Assembly: GCA_030263385.1 (NCBI GenBank)
Contig: SZOX01000003.1
Location: 434,001 to 498,000 of the forward strand
Direction: 5' to 3'
DNA length: 64,000 bases
Source: Zeimonas sp003577305
GTDB taxonomy: Bacteria; Pseudomonadota; Gammaproteobacteria; Burkholderiales; Burkholderiaceae_E
Made by a program: the position numbers and the translations under genes. This document shows, piece by piece, positions 10,152-18,434 of this stretch; within the stretch, counting starts at the first letter, position 1; every line of letters starts with the position of its first letter. The notes under the pieces were generated by a model, which was not told where the DNA came from, did not search any database, and saw only the letters and a list, made by a program, of their open reading frames with translations.

Positions 10152-11133
10152 AGGCGTCGACGATGCGTGCCACCAGCGGATGGCGCACGACGTCGGAGCT
10201 GTCGAACTCGGTGAACGCGAGCCCGCGCACCTTGCGCAGCAGCCGCCGCGACTCGATCAGTCCGGAGGCCTGCCCCTTGGGCAGGTCGATCTGCGTCGTG
10301 TCGCCGGTGACGACGGCGCGCGAGCCGAAGCCGATGCGCGTGAGGAACATCTTCATCTGCTCGGGCGTGGTGTTCTGCGCCTCGTCGAGGATGATGAACG
10401 AGTTGTTCAGCGTGCGCCCGCGCATGTAGGCGAGCGGCGCGATTTCGATCGCCTGCTTCTCGAACATCCGCGCGGTGCGATCGAAGCCGAGCAGGTCGTA
10501 CAGCGCGTCGTAGAGCGGCCGCAGGTACGGGTCCACCTTCTGCGCCAGGTCGCCGGGCAGGAAGCCCAGCCGCTCCCCGGCTTCGACGGCCGGGCGCGTG
10601 AGCACGATGCGCTGGATGACGTCGCGCTCGAGTGCGTCGACTGCGCAGGCGACCGCGAGATAGGTCTTGCCGGTGCCGGCCGGCCCGATGCCGAAAGTGA
10701 TGTCGTGCGACAGGATGTTGCGCAGGTATTCGCGCTGGTGTGGCGTGCGCCCCTGCAGGTCGGCGCGACGGGTGTGCAGCACCGGCGCTTCTTCGGAGGA
10801 CGTCTCGGGCGCGGCGCGCGCAGGCGCCTTCAGTTCGACCAGGCCGAGCTGGACGTCATCGAGCGACAAGGGGTGCTCGGTGCGCGCGTAGAAATGCTTC
10901 AGTGCTGCGACCGCGCGGCGCGATGCAGCCGACGTGCCCTCGATGCTGAAGCTGGCGCCTCGCCGCGCGATGCGCACGTCGAAGGCTTCCTCGATCTGCC
11001 GCAGGTTCTGGTCGAGCGCCCCGCACAGATTGGCGAGGCGGCGGTTGTCGACGGCTTCGGGCGTGTACTCGGTCGGGCGGGATCTCAACTCGGCGGTCTC
11101 GGATGCGTCAAGGTTGCGCCGGCTGCTGCGCAA
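10123..11133 (-). CDS. phoH: PhoH-family ATPase (YbeZ)
   Basis: This cytoplasmic NTPase of the PhoH family is thought to work with YbeY in RNA metabolism. It has a KH-like N-terminal region (about residues 35-100), Walker A GPAGTGKTYLAVACAVDAL, Walker B FIILDEAQNTTPEQMKMFLTRIGFGSRAVVTGDTTQIDLP, and the terminal RHPLVARIVDAYER. The 336-residue length is normal. The ATG at 11133 lies inside the last 26 bases of the FecR-domain gene, so the pair may be translationally coupled. In most relatives phoH directly follows miaB; here two envelope genes intervene. Confidence 0.93.
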   Translation of the reverse strand: MRSSRRNLDASETAELRSRPTEYTPEAVDNRRLANLCGALDQNLRQIEEAFDVRIARRGASFSIEGTSAASRRAVAALKHFYARTEHPLSLDDVQLGLVELKAPARAAPETSSEEAPVLHTRRADLQGRTPHQREYLRNILSHDITFGIGPAGTGKTYLAVACAVDALERDVIQRIVLTRPAVEAGERLGFLPGDLAQKVDPYLRPLYDALYDLLGFDRTARMFEKQAIEIAPLAYMRGRTLNNSFIILDEAQNTTPEQMKMFLTRIGFGSRAVVTGDTTQIDLPKGQASGLIESRRLLRKVRGLAFTEFDSSDVVRHPLVARIVDAYERARPDQT

Positions 11134-13477
11134 ACACGCTTACGCCCGAGATTGTAGAGCCGCCGGCAGGTCCCTGGACCTGGTAACTGAGACCGAGACG
11201 CGCCGCATTCGGGCCGAAGAGGCCCCCCTGGACCCCGACCGTGCAGCCGGCGCTGCCGCAGCTCAGCAGTCCGTTGCCGGAGTGTGATGCCGGCAGGCTG
11301 CCGCTGAATGCGTAGCCAGCGGTCGTGGAGAGCGTGCTGCGCGCCGGATCCGATGCGCCACCGGGCGTCGTGAAACCGTATGAGGCTCCTCCGATCGCGA
11401 CACTTCCGTCGAGCCCGATGCGGGCAGGTCGGCCCGGGCCGAAGGCGACGCCGGCCGTGCCGCTGAACACGCCCGGGGACACGGCTCCGGTGCTCAGCGT
11501 CGGCGCGGTGGCTCCGATCAATTGGTACGTGAACACGCCCTGCGTGGGAACCGTCGTCGAGGGCACTCCGGCGAGATAGTGGACACCGTCGTTGGGCGAC
11601 AGCGTCCGATCGGCCAGGTTGGCCCATATCCCTTGTGGCTGGAGCGTGCCGTCGGTCCAACGGCCCCAGCTGACGAACGGGTCTGCGCCGGCTTCGGCGA
11701 CCCGAGCCGTGCCGAGCGACAGGCAATACGACCAGAGTTCGCAGCTCCCGTTGGCATTGACGCCGACCGCTTCGAGTCGGCCCGACTCATCGAGCTTGAA
11801 CGATTTCCCTGCGGAAGCGAACAGGGACCAGTCCAGGAAGCCCAATACGCGCGGCAGGCCGCGAATCAGCAGCGTGCGCTGGTCGCCGATCGTTCCGACA
11901 CCTGACAAAGGCGGCGGATCGTCCGCGCTGCCTGAACCGCCCGTACCTCCGGCGCTGCCGCTGTCGCCGGAGCCACCGGTGCCACCCGTGCCGCCCGTGC
12001 CGCCCGTTCCACCCGTGCCGCCGGTTCCACCCGTGCCACCCGTGTCCCCGGAGCCACCGGTGCCGCCCGTTCCACCGGTGTTGCCGGTGTCGCCGGAGCC
12101 ACCGGTACCACCGGTGCCACCGGTGCCACCGGAGCCACCGGTGCCACCCGTGCCACCCGTGTCCCCGGAGCCACCGGTGCCGCCCGTTCCACCGGTGTTG
12201 CCGGTGTCGCCGGAGCCACCGGTACCACCCGTGCCACCCGTGCCACCCGTGCCGCCGCCCGCGGCGGACGAACCTGGCGATGTCGCGGGTGCGAGGTCGG
12301 CGACTGCAAGGAGCGAGCCGTCAGGGGTGCGCTGTTCGTTCGGGGAAATCACGCCGCCCGACCCCGGGAGCCAGGCTGACCCCGGCGTGCCCGAATCGGT
12401 CAGCGCGGGGGCGGAGGAGCTGCTGCCTGGCCGGACGGATCGATCGATCAGGATCGACGGCAGGCCAGCGACCGTGCCCGAGGCGGTCCCGGGGTTCGCG
12501 CCGGCACCGCCACCGGGCGCAACCGATTGGCCGGTCCCGTCGGCAGGCCCGCCGTTGCCCACTGCGCGGGAGTCCGTCGCAGCACCCGGACCGAGCGCGA
12601 TCTGGTCAGGGGTGGTGCTCGAAGTCGTGGCAACCCCGGAAGTCGTCGGTGCCGTCAGCACCACGCCGGCGACAATCGCCGGCAGCGCCGACGATCGGCC
12701 GTCCGAAGGGATCGCTTTCGTGGTTGCCACGGCGCTGCCGTCGGCCTGCCCGTCGCCAGCGGCAGCGGCCCGGGTCGCCCGATCCCCGCTCTCGGGCAGG
12801 CGGTCGTAACTGATCGGGGCGAGCACCGGCCCGTCGTTGGTCATTCGCGGCGCTGCATCCGGATCGTCGGCCGCCGCGGATTCGCCTTCGCCGACCTCGA
12901 TCGCACCACCGCGGGTAGCGACCACGATGCGGCCTCGCGTGACCGACACGCGCAGGCCTTCGCGCGGACCTGGCGAACACAGCGGATCGCAGGCGGTCTG
13001 CTCGGCAACGTACTCGGTGCCGCGCACGCCGACTGTGGCGGTCGGCGTCTGCATCCGGTAATCGTCGTGGTTGCGCTTGCCGATCGCCCCGGTGATCGTG
13101 CGCAGGGCGCCGCGCACCAGGAAGAAGAAGCTGCGCTGGCCGGAGGCGTCGAAGCGATAGTCGTCGATGCGGAACGTCGTGCCTGGCTGCAGGGAGAAGA
13201 TGGCGCCATCGGTGAAGCGGATCTGCACGCGGCCGTCCTGGCCGGTGCGGATCACGTCGCCGCTATCGAATTCAGTGCCGGCCGCAACCGCTGCAGGCGC
13301 TGCCGCGCCACGCTGCACGGTGACGCTGCCCGATGCGACGAGCGCGCGGCCGTCGGCCGCCATGGCCGCCTGCGTGCCCGCCGTCCAGGCAAGCAGCGCG
13401 AGCAGGCACAGTGCGAGCCAACCCGCCGGCGTGCGGCGCGCGCTCGGGCTGCGCAGGTAGGTGTCCGGGCCGATCAT
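11108..13477 (-). CDS. Exported FecR-domain protein with Gly/Thr-rich repeat linker and TbpB-like C-terminal domain; candidate cargo of the adjacent DUF560 protein
   Basis: 789 residues. A signal peptide (about 1-40, ending AQAAMA) has no lipobox. A FecR-type domain spans about 45-200 (GDVIRTGQDGRVQIRFTDG, ATVGVRGTEYVAEQ). A low-complexity stretch (about 406-515) consists of GGT, GGS and GDTG units. The C-terminal domain (about 525-789) is Gly-rich and ends with VGVQGGLFGPNAARLGLSYQVQG...ISGVSVFAQ. That G-x-F-G-x-x-A-x-x-x-G-x-x-Y ... G-V-x-x-F pattern resembles the C-terminal barrels of TbpB-type surface proteins and DUF560-linked cargo; this is by eye. Cysteines occur in pairs (TACDPLC, SCELWSYC, LSCGSAGC), suggesting disulfides outside the cytoplasm. 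The ATG at 13477 is 2 bases after the DUF560 stop. It is not a FecI/FecR anti-sigma factor: no sigma factor is nearby. Confidence 0.82.
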   Translation of the reverse strand: MIGPDTYLRSPSARRTPAGWLALCLLALLAWTAGTQAAMAADGRALVASGSVTVQRGAAAPAAVAAGTEFDSGDVIRTGQDGRVQIRFTDGAIFSLQPGTTFRIDDYRFDASGQRSFFFLVRGALRTITGAIGKRNHDDYRMQTPTATVGVRGTEYVAEQTACDPLCSPGPREGLRVSVTRGRIVVATRGGAIEVGEGESAAADDPDAAPRMTNDGPVLAPISYDRLPESGDRATRAAAAGDGQADGSAVATTKAIPSDGRSSALPAIVAGVVLTAPTTSGVATTSSTTPDQIALGPGAATDSRAVGNGGPADGTGQSVAPGGGAGANPGTASGTVAGLPSILIDRSVRPGSSSSAPALTDSGTPGSAWLPGSGGVISPNEQRTPDGSLLAVADLAPATSPGSSAAGGGTGGTGGTGGTGGSGDTGNTGGTGGTGGSGDTGGTGGTGGSGGTGGTGGTGGSGDTGNTGGTGGTGGSGDTGGTGGTGGTGGTGGTGGTGGTGGSGDSGSAGGTGGSGSADDPPPLSGVGTIGDQRTLLIRGLPRVLGFLDWSLFASAGKSFKLDESGRLEAVGVNANGSCELWSYCLSLGTARVAEAGADPFVSWGRWTDGTLQPQGIWANLADRTLSPNDGVHYLAGVPSTTVPTQGVFTYQLIGATAPTLSTGAVSPGVFSGTAGVAFGPGRPARIGLDGSVAIGGASYGFTTPGGASDPARSTLSTTAGYAFSGSLPASHSGNGLLSCGSAGCTVGVQGGLFGPNAARLGLSYQVQGPAGGSTISGVSVFAQQPAQP
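11955..12258 (-). repeat. In-frame Gly/Thr/Ser triplet repeat with a nested 117-base duplication
   Basis: Inside the FecR-domain gene, nine-base units coding GGT or GGS are tandemly repeated about 30 times. Above this there is a longer period: a segment of about 71 bases starting at 12042 recurs exactly from 12159, a spacing of 117 bases (39 codons), and includes the rarer GDTGNTGG variant both times. The array stays in frame and has no stop. It probably forms a flexible spacer between the FecR domain and the C-terminal domain. Copy number could vary between strains by slippage in whole codons. Confidence 0.9.
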
Positions 13478-13479
13478 CG

Positions 13480-14931
13480 TCACTGGAACCTGTAGCGCAG
13501 CGTCACGCCGGCCTGCGTGCGCCGGAAGTCGTTCGGCTCGAGCGTCGAACGATTGCGCGTGTGGGTGACGGCCGGGGCGATCGACCAGTCGGCGGTCAGT
13601 GCCCGCTCGGCGCCGACGCGCAACTCGGTCTGGCGGTCGCTGCGCGCCACGCCGAAGATCGGTTCGATCCCGTCGAAGTCGCGCGCTTCCCGGGAGACCG
13701 CGGCAAAACCGCGCCAGCCGTTGCCGATTCCCATGCTCAGGGCCGCGCGCGCACCGCGGAAGTCGTACGTCAGGTTGTCCAGGTTGCGGCGCGACGTCTC
13801 GGTTCCGGCCTGCAGTCCGGCGACGAAGACCGGCTTGCGCGCACCGTCGAGGACACGCGCGAAAGTGAGACCCAGCGCACTGCGGCGCGCATCGCGCAGC
13901 GGCTCGTCGGGGAACTCGAGCGAGAAGGCCTGCGCATAGGCGCCAAGCTGGGTCCGGGCGTCGAGGTCGCACTGCCACTGGACGAGCGCGCCCAGGGCGC
14001 TGCGGAAAGCCGCACCGCCCAGCTGCAGGTGCTGGAACTGGGCAAGCATGTTGTACTGGTGGCAGCCGGTACGGAAGGCGAACCCCGACGAAAGATCGAA
14101 TTGATCCTGGTCCAGTGTATGTGCACTGGGGTGGCGCCGAAGCGAGACGCGCCCGCCAGTAGTCCACTGCCAGCCGCCGCCCATCGGCACGGTCCAGTTT
14201 AGGCCGAGCGCACCGGCAAAAACGGAACTATTTCTCGGAAGACTGATTCCCAGCGGGATCACCGCGGTGCCGTCTGCCAGGACCCACTGACCGGTGGAGC
14301 TTCCGAAGTTGACGTTGGAGTCGTGGCCGGTTTCGAGTTCGAGCAGTCCGACCAGCCGGGGCCGCCCGTCGTCGTCGACGCGGCGTATGGCGTCGAGGTA
14401 CCTGCCGATCACCCGCCGGGCGTCTTCGGGGATGCGCTGGGCCGCGACGGCTTCGAACTCGCGCCGCGCATTCTCGTGCTCGCGCAGCGCGAAGTAGGCG
14501 CGGGCGATCTCCGCGCGCGCCTGCAGGAAGCCGGGGCGCTCCATGAGCACGCGCTCGAGCGCAATCACGGCCTCTCCCGGACGGCCCGAGTCGATGGCGG
14601 CGAGTCCCAACAGGTAGTCGAAGTCGGCGTCGCCGGCATAGTCGCCGACCCGGGCCTGCAGCATCCGGAACGCGCTGTCGGCCTGCCCGCTGTCGATCAG
14701 CACGCGCGCGTTCGCGAGCAACTGTGCCAGCGGCGCCGGCGTGGCCGGGCGGCCGCTCGCGCCGGCGGATGCGGGGGCATCGAACGCCGGCCCCGGTTTT
14801 GGCGAGGGCGGCTGCGGTTGCGCCAGCGCGTCCGGGGCAGCGACCGCGATGATCACCGACAGCGCGAACGAGCGCACCACGGCGGTGCGCCGCAACCTCT
14901 GCGCGCCAGCCGGGGTCGCCACGAACCTCAT
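13480..14931 (-). CDS. Outer-membrane TPR/beta-barrel protein of the DUF560 (Slam / type XI secretion) family
   Basis: 483 residues. The signal peptide is about 1-38 (cleavage after DALA). A periplasmic TPR-like region (about 65-175) includes AQLLANARVLIDSGQADSAF, DYLLGLAAIDSGRPGEAV and ARAEIARAYFALREHENARREF. A C-terminal beta barrel (about 190-483) has alternating polar/apolar strands and ends LRYRFQ with the aromatic-plus-one terminus of outer-membrane proteins. GLLELETGHDSNVNFGSS at the barrel start is characteristic of DUF560. Known members (Slam proteins) move lipoproteins or soluble cargo across the outer membrane. The ATG at 14931 overlaps the miaB stop as ATGA. The next gene encodes a plausible cargo. 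Transport activity here is inferred, not shown. Confidence 0.82.
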   Translation of the reverse strand: MRFVATPAGAQRLRRTAVVRSFALSVIIAVAAPDALAQPQPPSPKPGPAFDAPASAGASGRPATPAPLAQLLANARVLIDSGQADSAFRMLQARVGDYAGDADFDYLLGLAAIDSGRPGEAVIALERVLMERPGFLQARAEIARAYFALREHENARREFEAVAAQRIPEDARRVIGRYLDAIRRVDDDGRPRLVGLLELETGHDSNVNFGSSTGQWVLADGTAVIPLGISLPRNSSVFAGALGLNWTVPMGGGWQWTTGGRVSLRRHPSAHTLDQDQFDLSSGFAFRTGCHQYNMLAQFQHLQLGGAAFRSALGALVQWQCDLDARTQLGAYAQAFSLEFPDEPLRDARRSALGLTFARVLDGARKPVFVAGLQAGTETSRRNLDNLTYDFRGARAALSMGIGNGWRGFAAVSREARDFDGIEPIFGVARSDRQTELRVGAERALTADWSIAPAVTHTRNRSTLEPNDFRRTQAGVTLRYRFQ

Positions 14932-16262
14932 GCGCCGCGCACGACCGCCTCGCCCCGCAGCGAGTGCGGCAGCGCGGCGCTGATCCGCACGTCGACGAAC
15001 CGGCCTGCGAGATCTTGCGGACCCGGGAAGTTCACCACCCGGTTGTTGCCGGTGCGGCCGGCGAGTTCGCCGGCGTCGCGGCGCGAAGGGCCTTCGACCA
15101 GCACCCGCTGCACGCTGCCGACCATCGCCTCGCTGATCCGCCGGGCGTTGGCGTCGATCGCCGACTGCAGCCGTTGCAGCCGCTCCAGCTTGACGGGCTG
15201 CGGGGTGTCGTCGGCGAGGTCGGCGGCCGGGGTTCCGGGCCGGGGGCTGTAGACGAAGGAAAACGAGCTGTCGAACCCGATCTCCCCGGCGAGTCGCAGC
15301 GTGCGTTCGAAGTCGTCACCGGTTTCGCCCGGAAAGCCGACGATGAAGTCGGTGGACAGGCTGATGCGGGGACGCACTGCTCGCAGCCGGCGCACGATCG
15401 ACTTGTATTCGAGCACGGTGTAGCCGCGCTTCATCGCTGCGAGGATGCGGTCGGAACCCGACTGCACCGGCAGGTGGACGTGATCGACCAGCTTCGGCAG
15501 ACGTGCGTACGCGTCGATCAGCCGCTGGGTGAACTCCTTCGGGTGCGAAGTGGTGTAGCGCACGCGGTCGACGCCCGGAATCTCGCAGACGTGGTCGAGC
15601 AGCAGCGCGAAATCCCCGGCTTCGCCATCGGGCATCGCGCCGCGCCAGGCGTTCACGTTCTGGCCGAGCAGCGTAACCTCGCGCACCCCCTGGTCGGCCA
15701 GTCCGGCGATCTCGACCAGCACGTCTTCGAGCGGACGCGACACCTCGTCTCCGCGCGTGTAGGGCACGACGCAGAAGCTGCAGTACTTGCTGCAGCCCTC
15801 CATGATCGACACGAAGGCGGTGGCGCCTTCGGTGCGTGCCGGCGGCAGGCGGTCGAATTTCTCGATCTCGGGGAAGCTCACGTCGACCTGCGGCTGGCCG
15901 CTGGCGCGACGAGCCGCGATCAGCTCGGGAAGCCGGTGCAACGTCTGCGGACCGAACACCAGGTCGACGTACGGTGCGCGTGCGACGATCGCCGCACCCT
16001 CCTGGCTGGCCACGCAACCGCCGACGCCGACGATGAGATCGGGACGCTCGCGCTTGAGCGCGCTGATCCGCCCGAGGTCGGAAAACACCTTCTCCGCGGC
16101 CTTTTCGCGCACAGAGCAGGTGTTGAACAGGATGATGTCGGCGTCCTCGGGCCGATCGGTCCTGCGCGCGCCCTCGGTTTCGGCGAGCACGTCGGCCATC
16201 CGGTCCGAGTCGTACTCGTTCATCTGGCATCCGAACGTGCGGATGTAGAGCCGGGTGCTCAC
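14928..16262 (-). CDS. miaB: tRNA-2-methylthio-N(6)-dimethylallyladenosine synthase
   Basis: MiaB methylthiolates i6A37 of tRNAs that read UNN codons, using two iron-sulfur clusters and SAM. The 444-residue protein has the N-terminal UPF0004 domain with cysteines 12, 49 and 83 (FGCQMNEYDSDRM, NTCSVREKA, GGCVA), the radical-SAM CSKYCSFC (cysteines 157, 161, 164), and a C-terminal TRAM domain with GRTGNNRVVNFPG. The start is GTG at 16262; no ATG is available before the conserved N-terminus. It is followed by the DUF560 gene with a 4-base overlap. Confidence 0.95.
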   Translation of the reverse strand: MSTRLYIRTFGCQMNEYDSDRMADVLAETEGARRTDRPEDADIILFNTCSVREKAAEKVFSDLGRISALKRERPDLIVGVGGCVASQEGAAIVARAPYVDLVFGPQTLHRLPELIAARRASGQPQVDVSFPEIEKFDRLPPARTEGATAFVSIMEGCSKYCSFCVVPYTRGDEVSRPLEDVLVEIAGLADQGVREVTLLGQNVNAWRGAMPDGEAGDFALLLDHVCEIPGVDRVRYTTSHPKEFTQRLIDAYARLPKLVDHVHLPVQSGSDRILAAMKRGYTVLEYKSIVRRLRAVRPRISLSTDFIVGFPGETGDDFERTLRLAGEIGFDSSFSFVYSPRPGTPAADLADDTPQPVKLERLQRLQSAIDANARRISEAMVGSVQRVLVEGPSRRDAGELAGRTGNNRVVNFPGPQDLAGRFVDVRISAALPHSLRGEAVVRGA

Positions 16263-16296
16263 GCGCGCTGCCTGCTGCCGGAATGCGCTCGCCGGC

Positions 16297-16683
16297 TCAG
16301 CGGCCGCTCGCGGCCGAGCGTGCCTGCTCGCGTGCCTGCGCGGCCAGCAGTTCTTCGGGTGTGAGGAGCCAGACCCGCGACACGTTGCCGGCCGGGTCGC
16401 GCTCGACCAGCGCGTCGAAGCTGCCCGACAGGCTGGCCGGCATCACGATCATGTTGCGCTGGTCGAAGATGCGCGTGCCGGCGCCCAACCGTACCGGTTC
16501 GCCGTCGAGCGTGGCTTCGGGGAAGATGCGCATCGCGAAGCGCCCCGGGCGCGCTGCTTCCGGGAAACTGCGCGTGCCCTGCGCGGGCGCCGGCAGCGAC
16601 CAGGCCAGCGCCACTGCTGCCACCGCACCGAGTGCGCGGCGCCTGGCACGGCACGGGGCGGGTTCTCGCGGCGGCTGCAGCAT
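16297..16683 (-). CDS. Small exported hypothetical protein
   Basis: No function is recognised. The reading from the ATG at 16683 gives 128 residues with an Arg-rich N-terminus, a hydrophobic segment (ALGAVAAVALAWSLPAPAQG) that looks like a signal peptide, and a mature part of about 90 residues: MRIFPEATLDGEPVRLGAGTRIFDQRNMIVMPASLSG ... VSRVWLLTPEEL. The motif pattern is known to me from unannotated betaproteobacterial proteins. An upstream ATG at 16731 would run into the tRNA and is unlikely. It lies 37 bases after the tRNA gene and 34 bases before miaB, so it may share their transcript. Confidence 0.7.
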   Translation of the reverse strand: MLQPPREPAPCRARRRALGAVAAVALAWSLPAPAQGTRSFPEAARPGRFAMRIFPEATLDGEPVRLGAGTRIFDQRNMIVMPASLSGSFDALVERDPAGNVSRVWLLTPEELLAAQAREQARSAASGR

Positions 16684-16720
16684 GGTCGATGCGTACCTTC
16701 GTCGGCTGCATGGGAGAAGG

Positions 16721-16797
<77 letters not shown>

Positions 16798-16883
16798 AGC
16801 GAACCCGCGATTCTACGAATCCGGGCATGCGCTGTCAAAGCGCGAGGCGCCCCGGCGCCGGCCGGAAGCACCCCGAGCCGGCT

Positions 16884-18434
16884 TCAGGTGGTCACCCTCG
16901 GGAAGCGCACCGATATCCGGGTGCCCGCCCCGTGGCCGCGCCCCGGCGGCCACGCGATCCCGTCGTCGACTTCCACCCGGGCCCCGTGCTGCGTGGCGAT
17001 CTCGCGCACGATCGACAGCCCCAGCCCGCTGCCGTCGCCCGGTGCGTCCGTCATCCGGTAGAAGCGCTCGAACACCATTGCGCGCTCGGACGGAGGGATG
17101 CCACTGCCGTCGTCCTCTACCTCGAGCACGACCTCGTCGGTGCCGGTGCGGCTGCGCACGGTGACGACGCCGCGCTCGGGGGTATGGCGCAGCGCGTTGT
17201 CGACCAGGTTGCCGACCATTTCGCGCAACAGGATCGGCTGGCCGCTGATCGGCGCTGCGGCCCCGTCGTCCTCGACGCCGAAGTCGATGTGCCGCTTCAG
17301 CGCTTCGTCGGCCCATTCCGCGGCAAGGGTGCGCACCAGCGCGCGCAGGTCCACGGGTTCCATCGCTGCCGCGCCGCGCAGGTTCTCGGTGCGCGCGAGC
17401 GACAACAGCTGGTTCACCAGATGCGCGGTGCGCGCGGCGCTGCGCACGAGTTGCACCAGGCTGCGCTGAAGCTGCTTCGGATCGGTTTCGCGCATCGCCA
17501 GTTCGGCCTGCGTGCGCAGCCCGGCCAGCGGCGTCTTCATCTGGTGCGCGGCGTCGGCGATGAAGCGTTTCTGTGCGTCGAGACTGAGTGCCTGGCGCAC
17601 CAGCAGATCGTTGAACGCGTCGACCAGCGGGGCGATCTCCTCGGGCGCTCCGCGCGGATCGATCGGCGAGAGATCGTCGGGCCGCCGGGTGCGGATGCCG
17701 TGCTGCAGCCACTGCAGCGGCGCCAGGCCGCGCGAGAGCCCGAACCAGACCAGGCCGAGCGCCAGCGGCAGGATCAGGAACTGCGGAAAGATCACGCCCT
17801 TGATGATCTCGTTGGCCAGCTGGCTGCGGCGCTCCAGGGTCTCGCCGACCTGCACCAGCATCCAGCGTCCGCTCGGTTCCCCTGTCGCCGACATCTTCAG
17901 CAGATGGGAGTAGGCGACCCTGAACTCCATGCCGTGCATGATCACGTTGCGCAGCTTCACCCTTCCGACTTCGGGGAAGTCGTAGAGCCGGGGACGCGGG
18001 AACCCGGCGTCGCCGGCGATCAGTGCGCCGTCGACGTCGAGTACCTGGAAGTACACCCTGGCCTGCTCGTCGCCCTGCAGCAGGTGGCTCGCGGTCACCG
18101 CGATCGGCTCGTGCGCGGGCGCGACCGCCTCCGACTTCACGTGCTCGAGCAGCACCAGCGTTCGATCGGAGAGCGAGCGGTCGAACGGGGCATCGGCCAG
18201 CGAGCGCGCCACGAGGAAGGTCACCGCGACCGACAGCGGCCAGAGCAGCAGCAGCGGCGCGAACATCCAGTCGAGGATCTCGCCGAAGAGCGAGCGCTGT
18301 TCGCTCGATCCTGCCGGCTCGCGTCGGCCCGCGCGTACGCGCGACTTGCGATCGGCAAGGCCGGGGCGATGCGGGGACTCGCGCGTTGCGATCAGGTCGC
18401 TGAGTACCGAGGGCGCGGTATCGGCGGGCTTCAT
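16884..18434 (-). CDS. Sensor histidine kinase, TctE/QseC type
   Basis: This is the membrane sensor of a two-component pair. It has 516 residues. The N-terminal cytoplasmic segment is followed by a membrane helix (MFAPLLLLWPLSVAVTFLVA), a periplasmic 2CSK_N-type sensor region (about 110-255), a second helix (FPQFLILPLALGLVWFGLS), a HAMP-like linker, the phosphoacceptor box IADAAHQMKTPLAGLRTQ, and the ATPase motifs VGNLVDNALRH, VEDDGSGIP and GSGLGLSIVREI. The ATG at 18434 overlaps the response-regulator stop (ATGA). TctE-type sensors often respond to carboxylates, but no transporter is adjacent, so the signal is unknown. Confidence 0.92.
   Translation of the reverse strand: MKPADTAPSVLSDLIATRESPHRPGLADRKSRVRAGRREPAGSSEQRSLFGEILDWMFAPLLLLWPLSVAVTFLVARSLADAPFDRSLSDRTLVLLEHVKSEAVAPAHEPIAVTASHLLQGDEQARVYFQVLDVDGALIAGDAGFPRPRLYDFPEVGRVKLRNVIMHGMEFRVAYSHLLKMSATGEPSGRWMLVQVGETLERRSQLANEIIKGVIFPQFLILPLALGLVWFGLSRGLAPLQWLQHGIRTRRPDDLSPIDPRGAPEEIAPLVDAFNDLLVRQALSLDAQKRFIADAAHQMKTPLAGLRTQAELAMRETDPKQLQRSLVQLVRSAARTAHLVNQLLSLARTENLRGAAAMEPVDLRALVRTLAAEWADEALKRHIDFGVEDDGAAAPISGQPILLREMVGNLVDNALRHTPERGVVTVRSRTGTDEVVLEVEDDGSGIPPSERAMVFERFYRMTDAPGDGSGLGLSIVREIATQHGARVEVDDGIAWPPGRGHGAGTRISVRFPRVTT

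Noticed and set aside
11592..12809. A long plus-strand open frame rich in VPPVPPVPP across the FecR gene
   Set aside because: It is the antisense of the GGT repeat; GC-rich codon bias keeps the opposite strand open. There is no ribosome-binding site and the minus strand has a signal peptide and recognised domains.
11108..13477. FecR protein as an anti-sigma factor of a FecI-type system
   Set aside because: No ECF sigma factor or TonB receptor is adjacent, and the domain follows a cleavable signal peptide instead of an N-terminal cytoplasmic anti-sigma domain.
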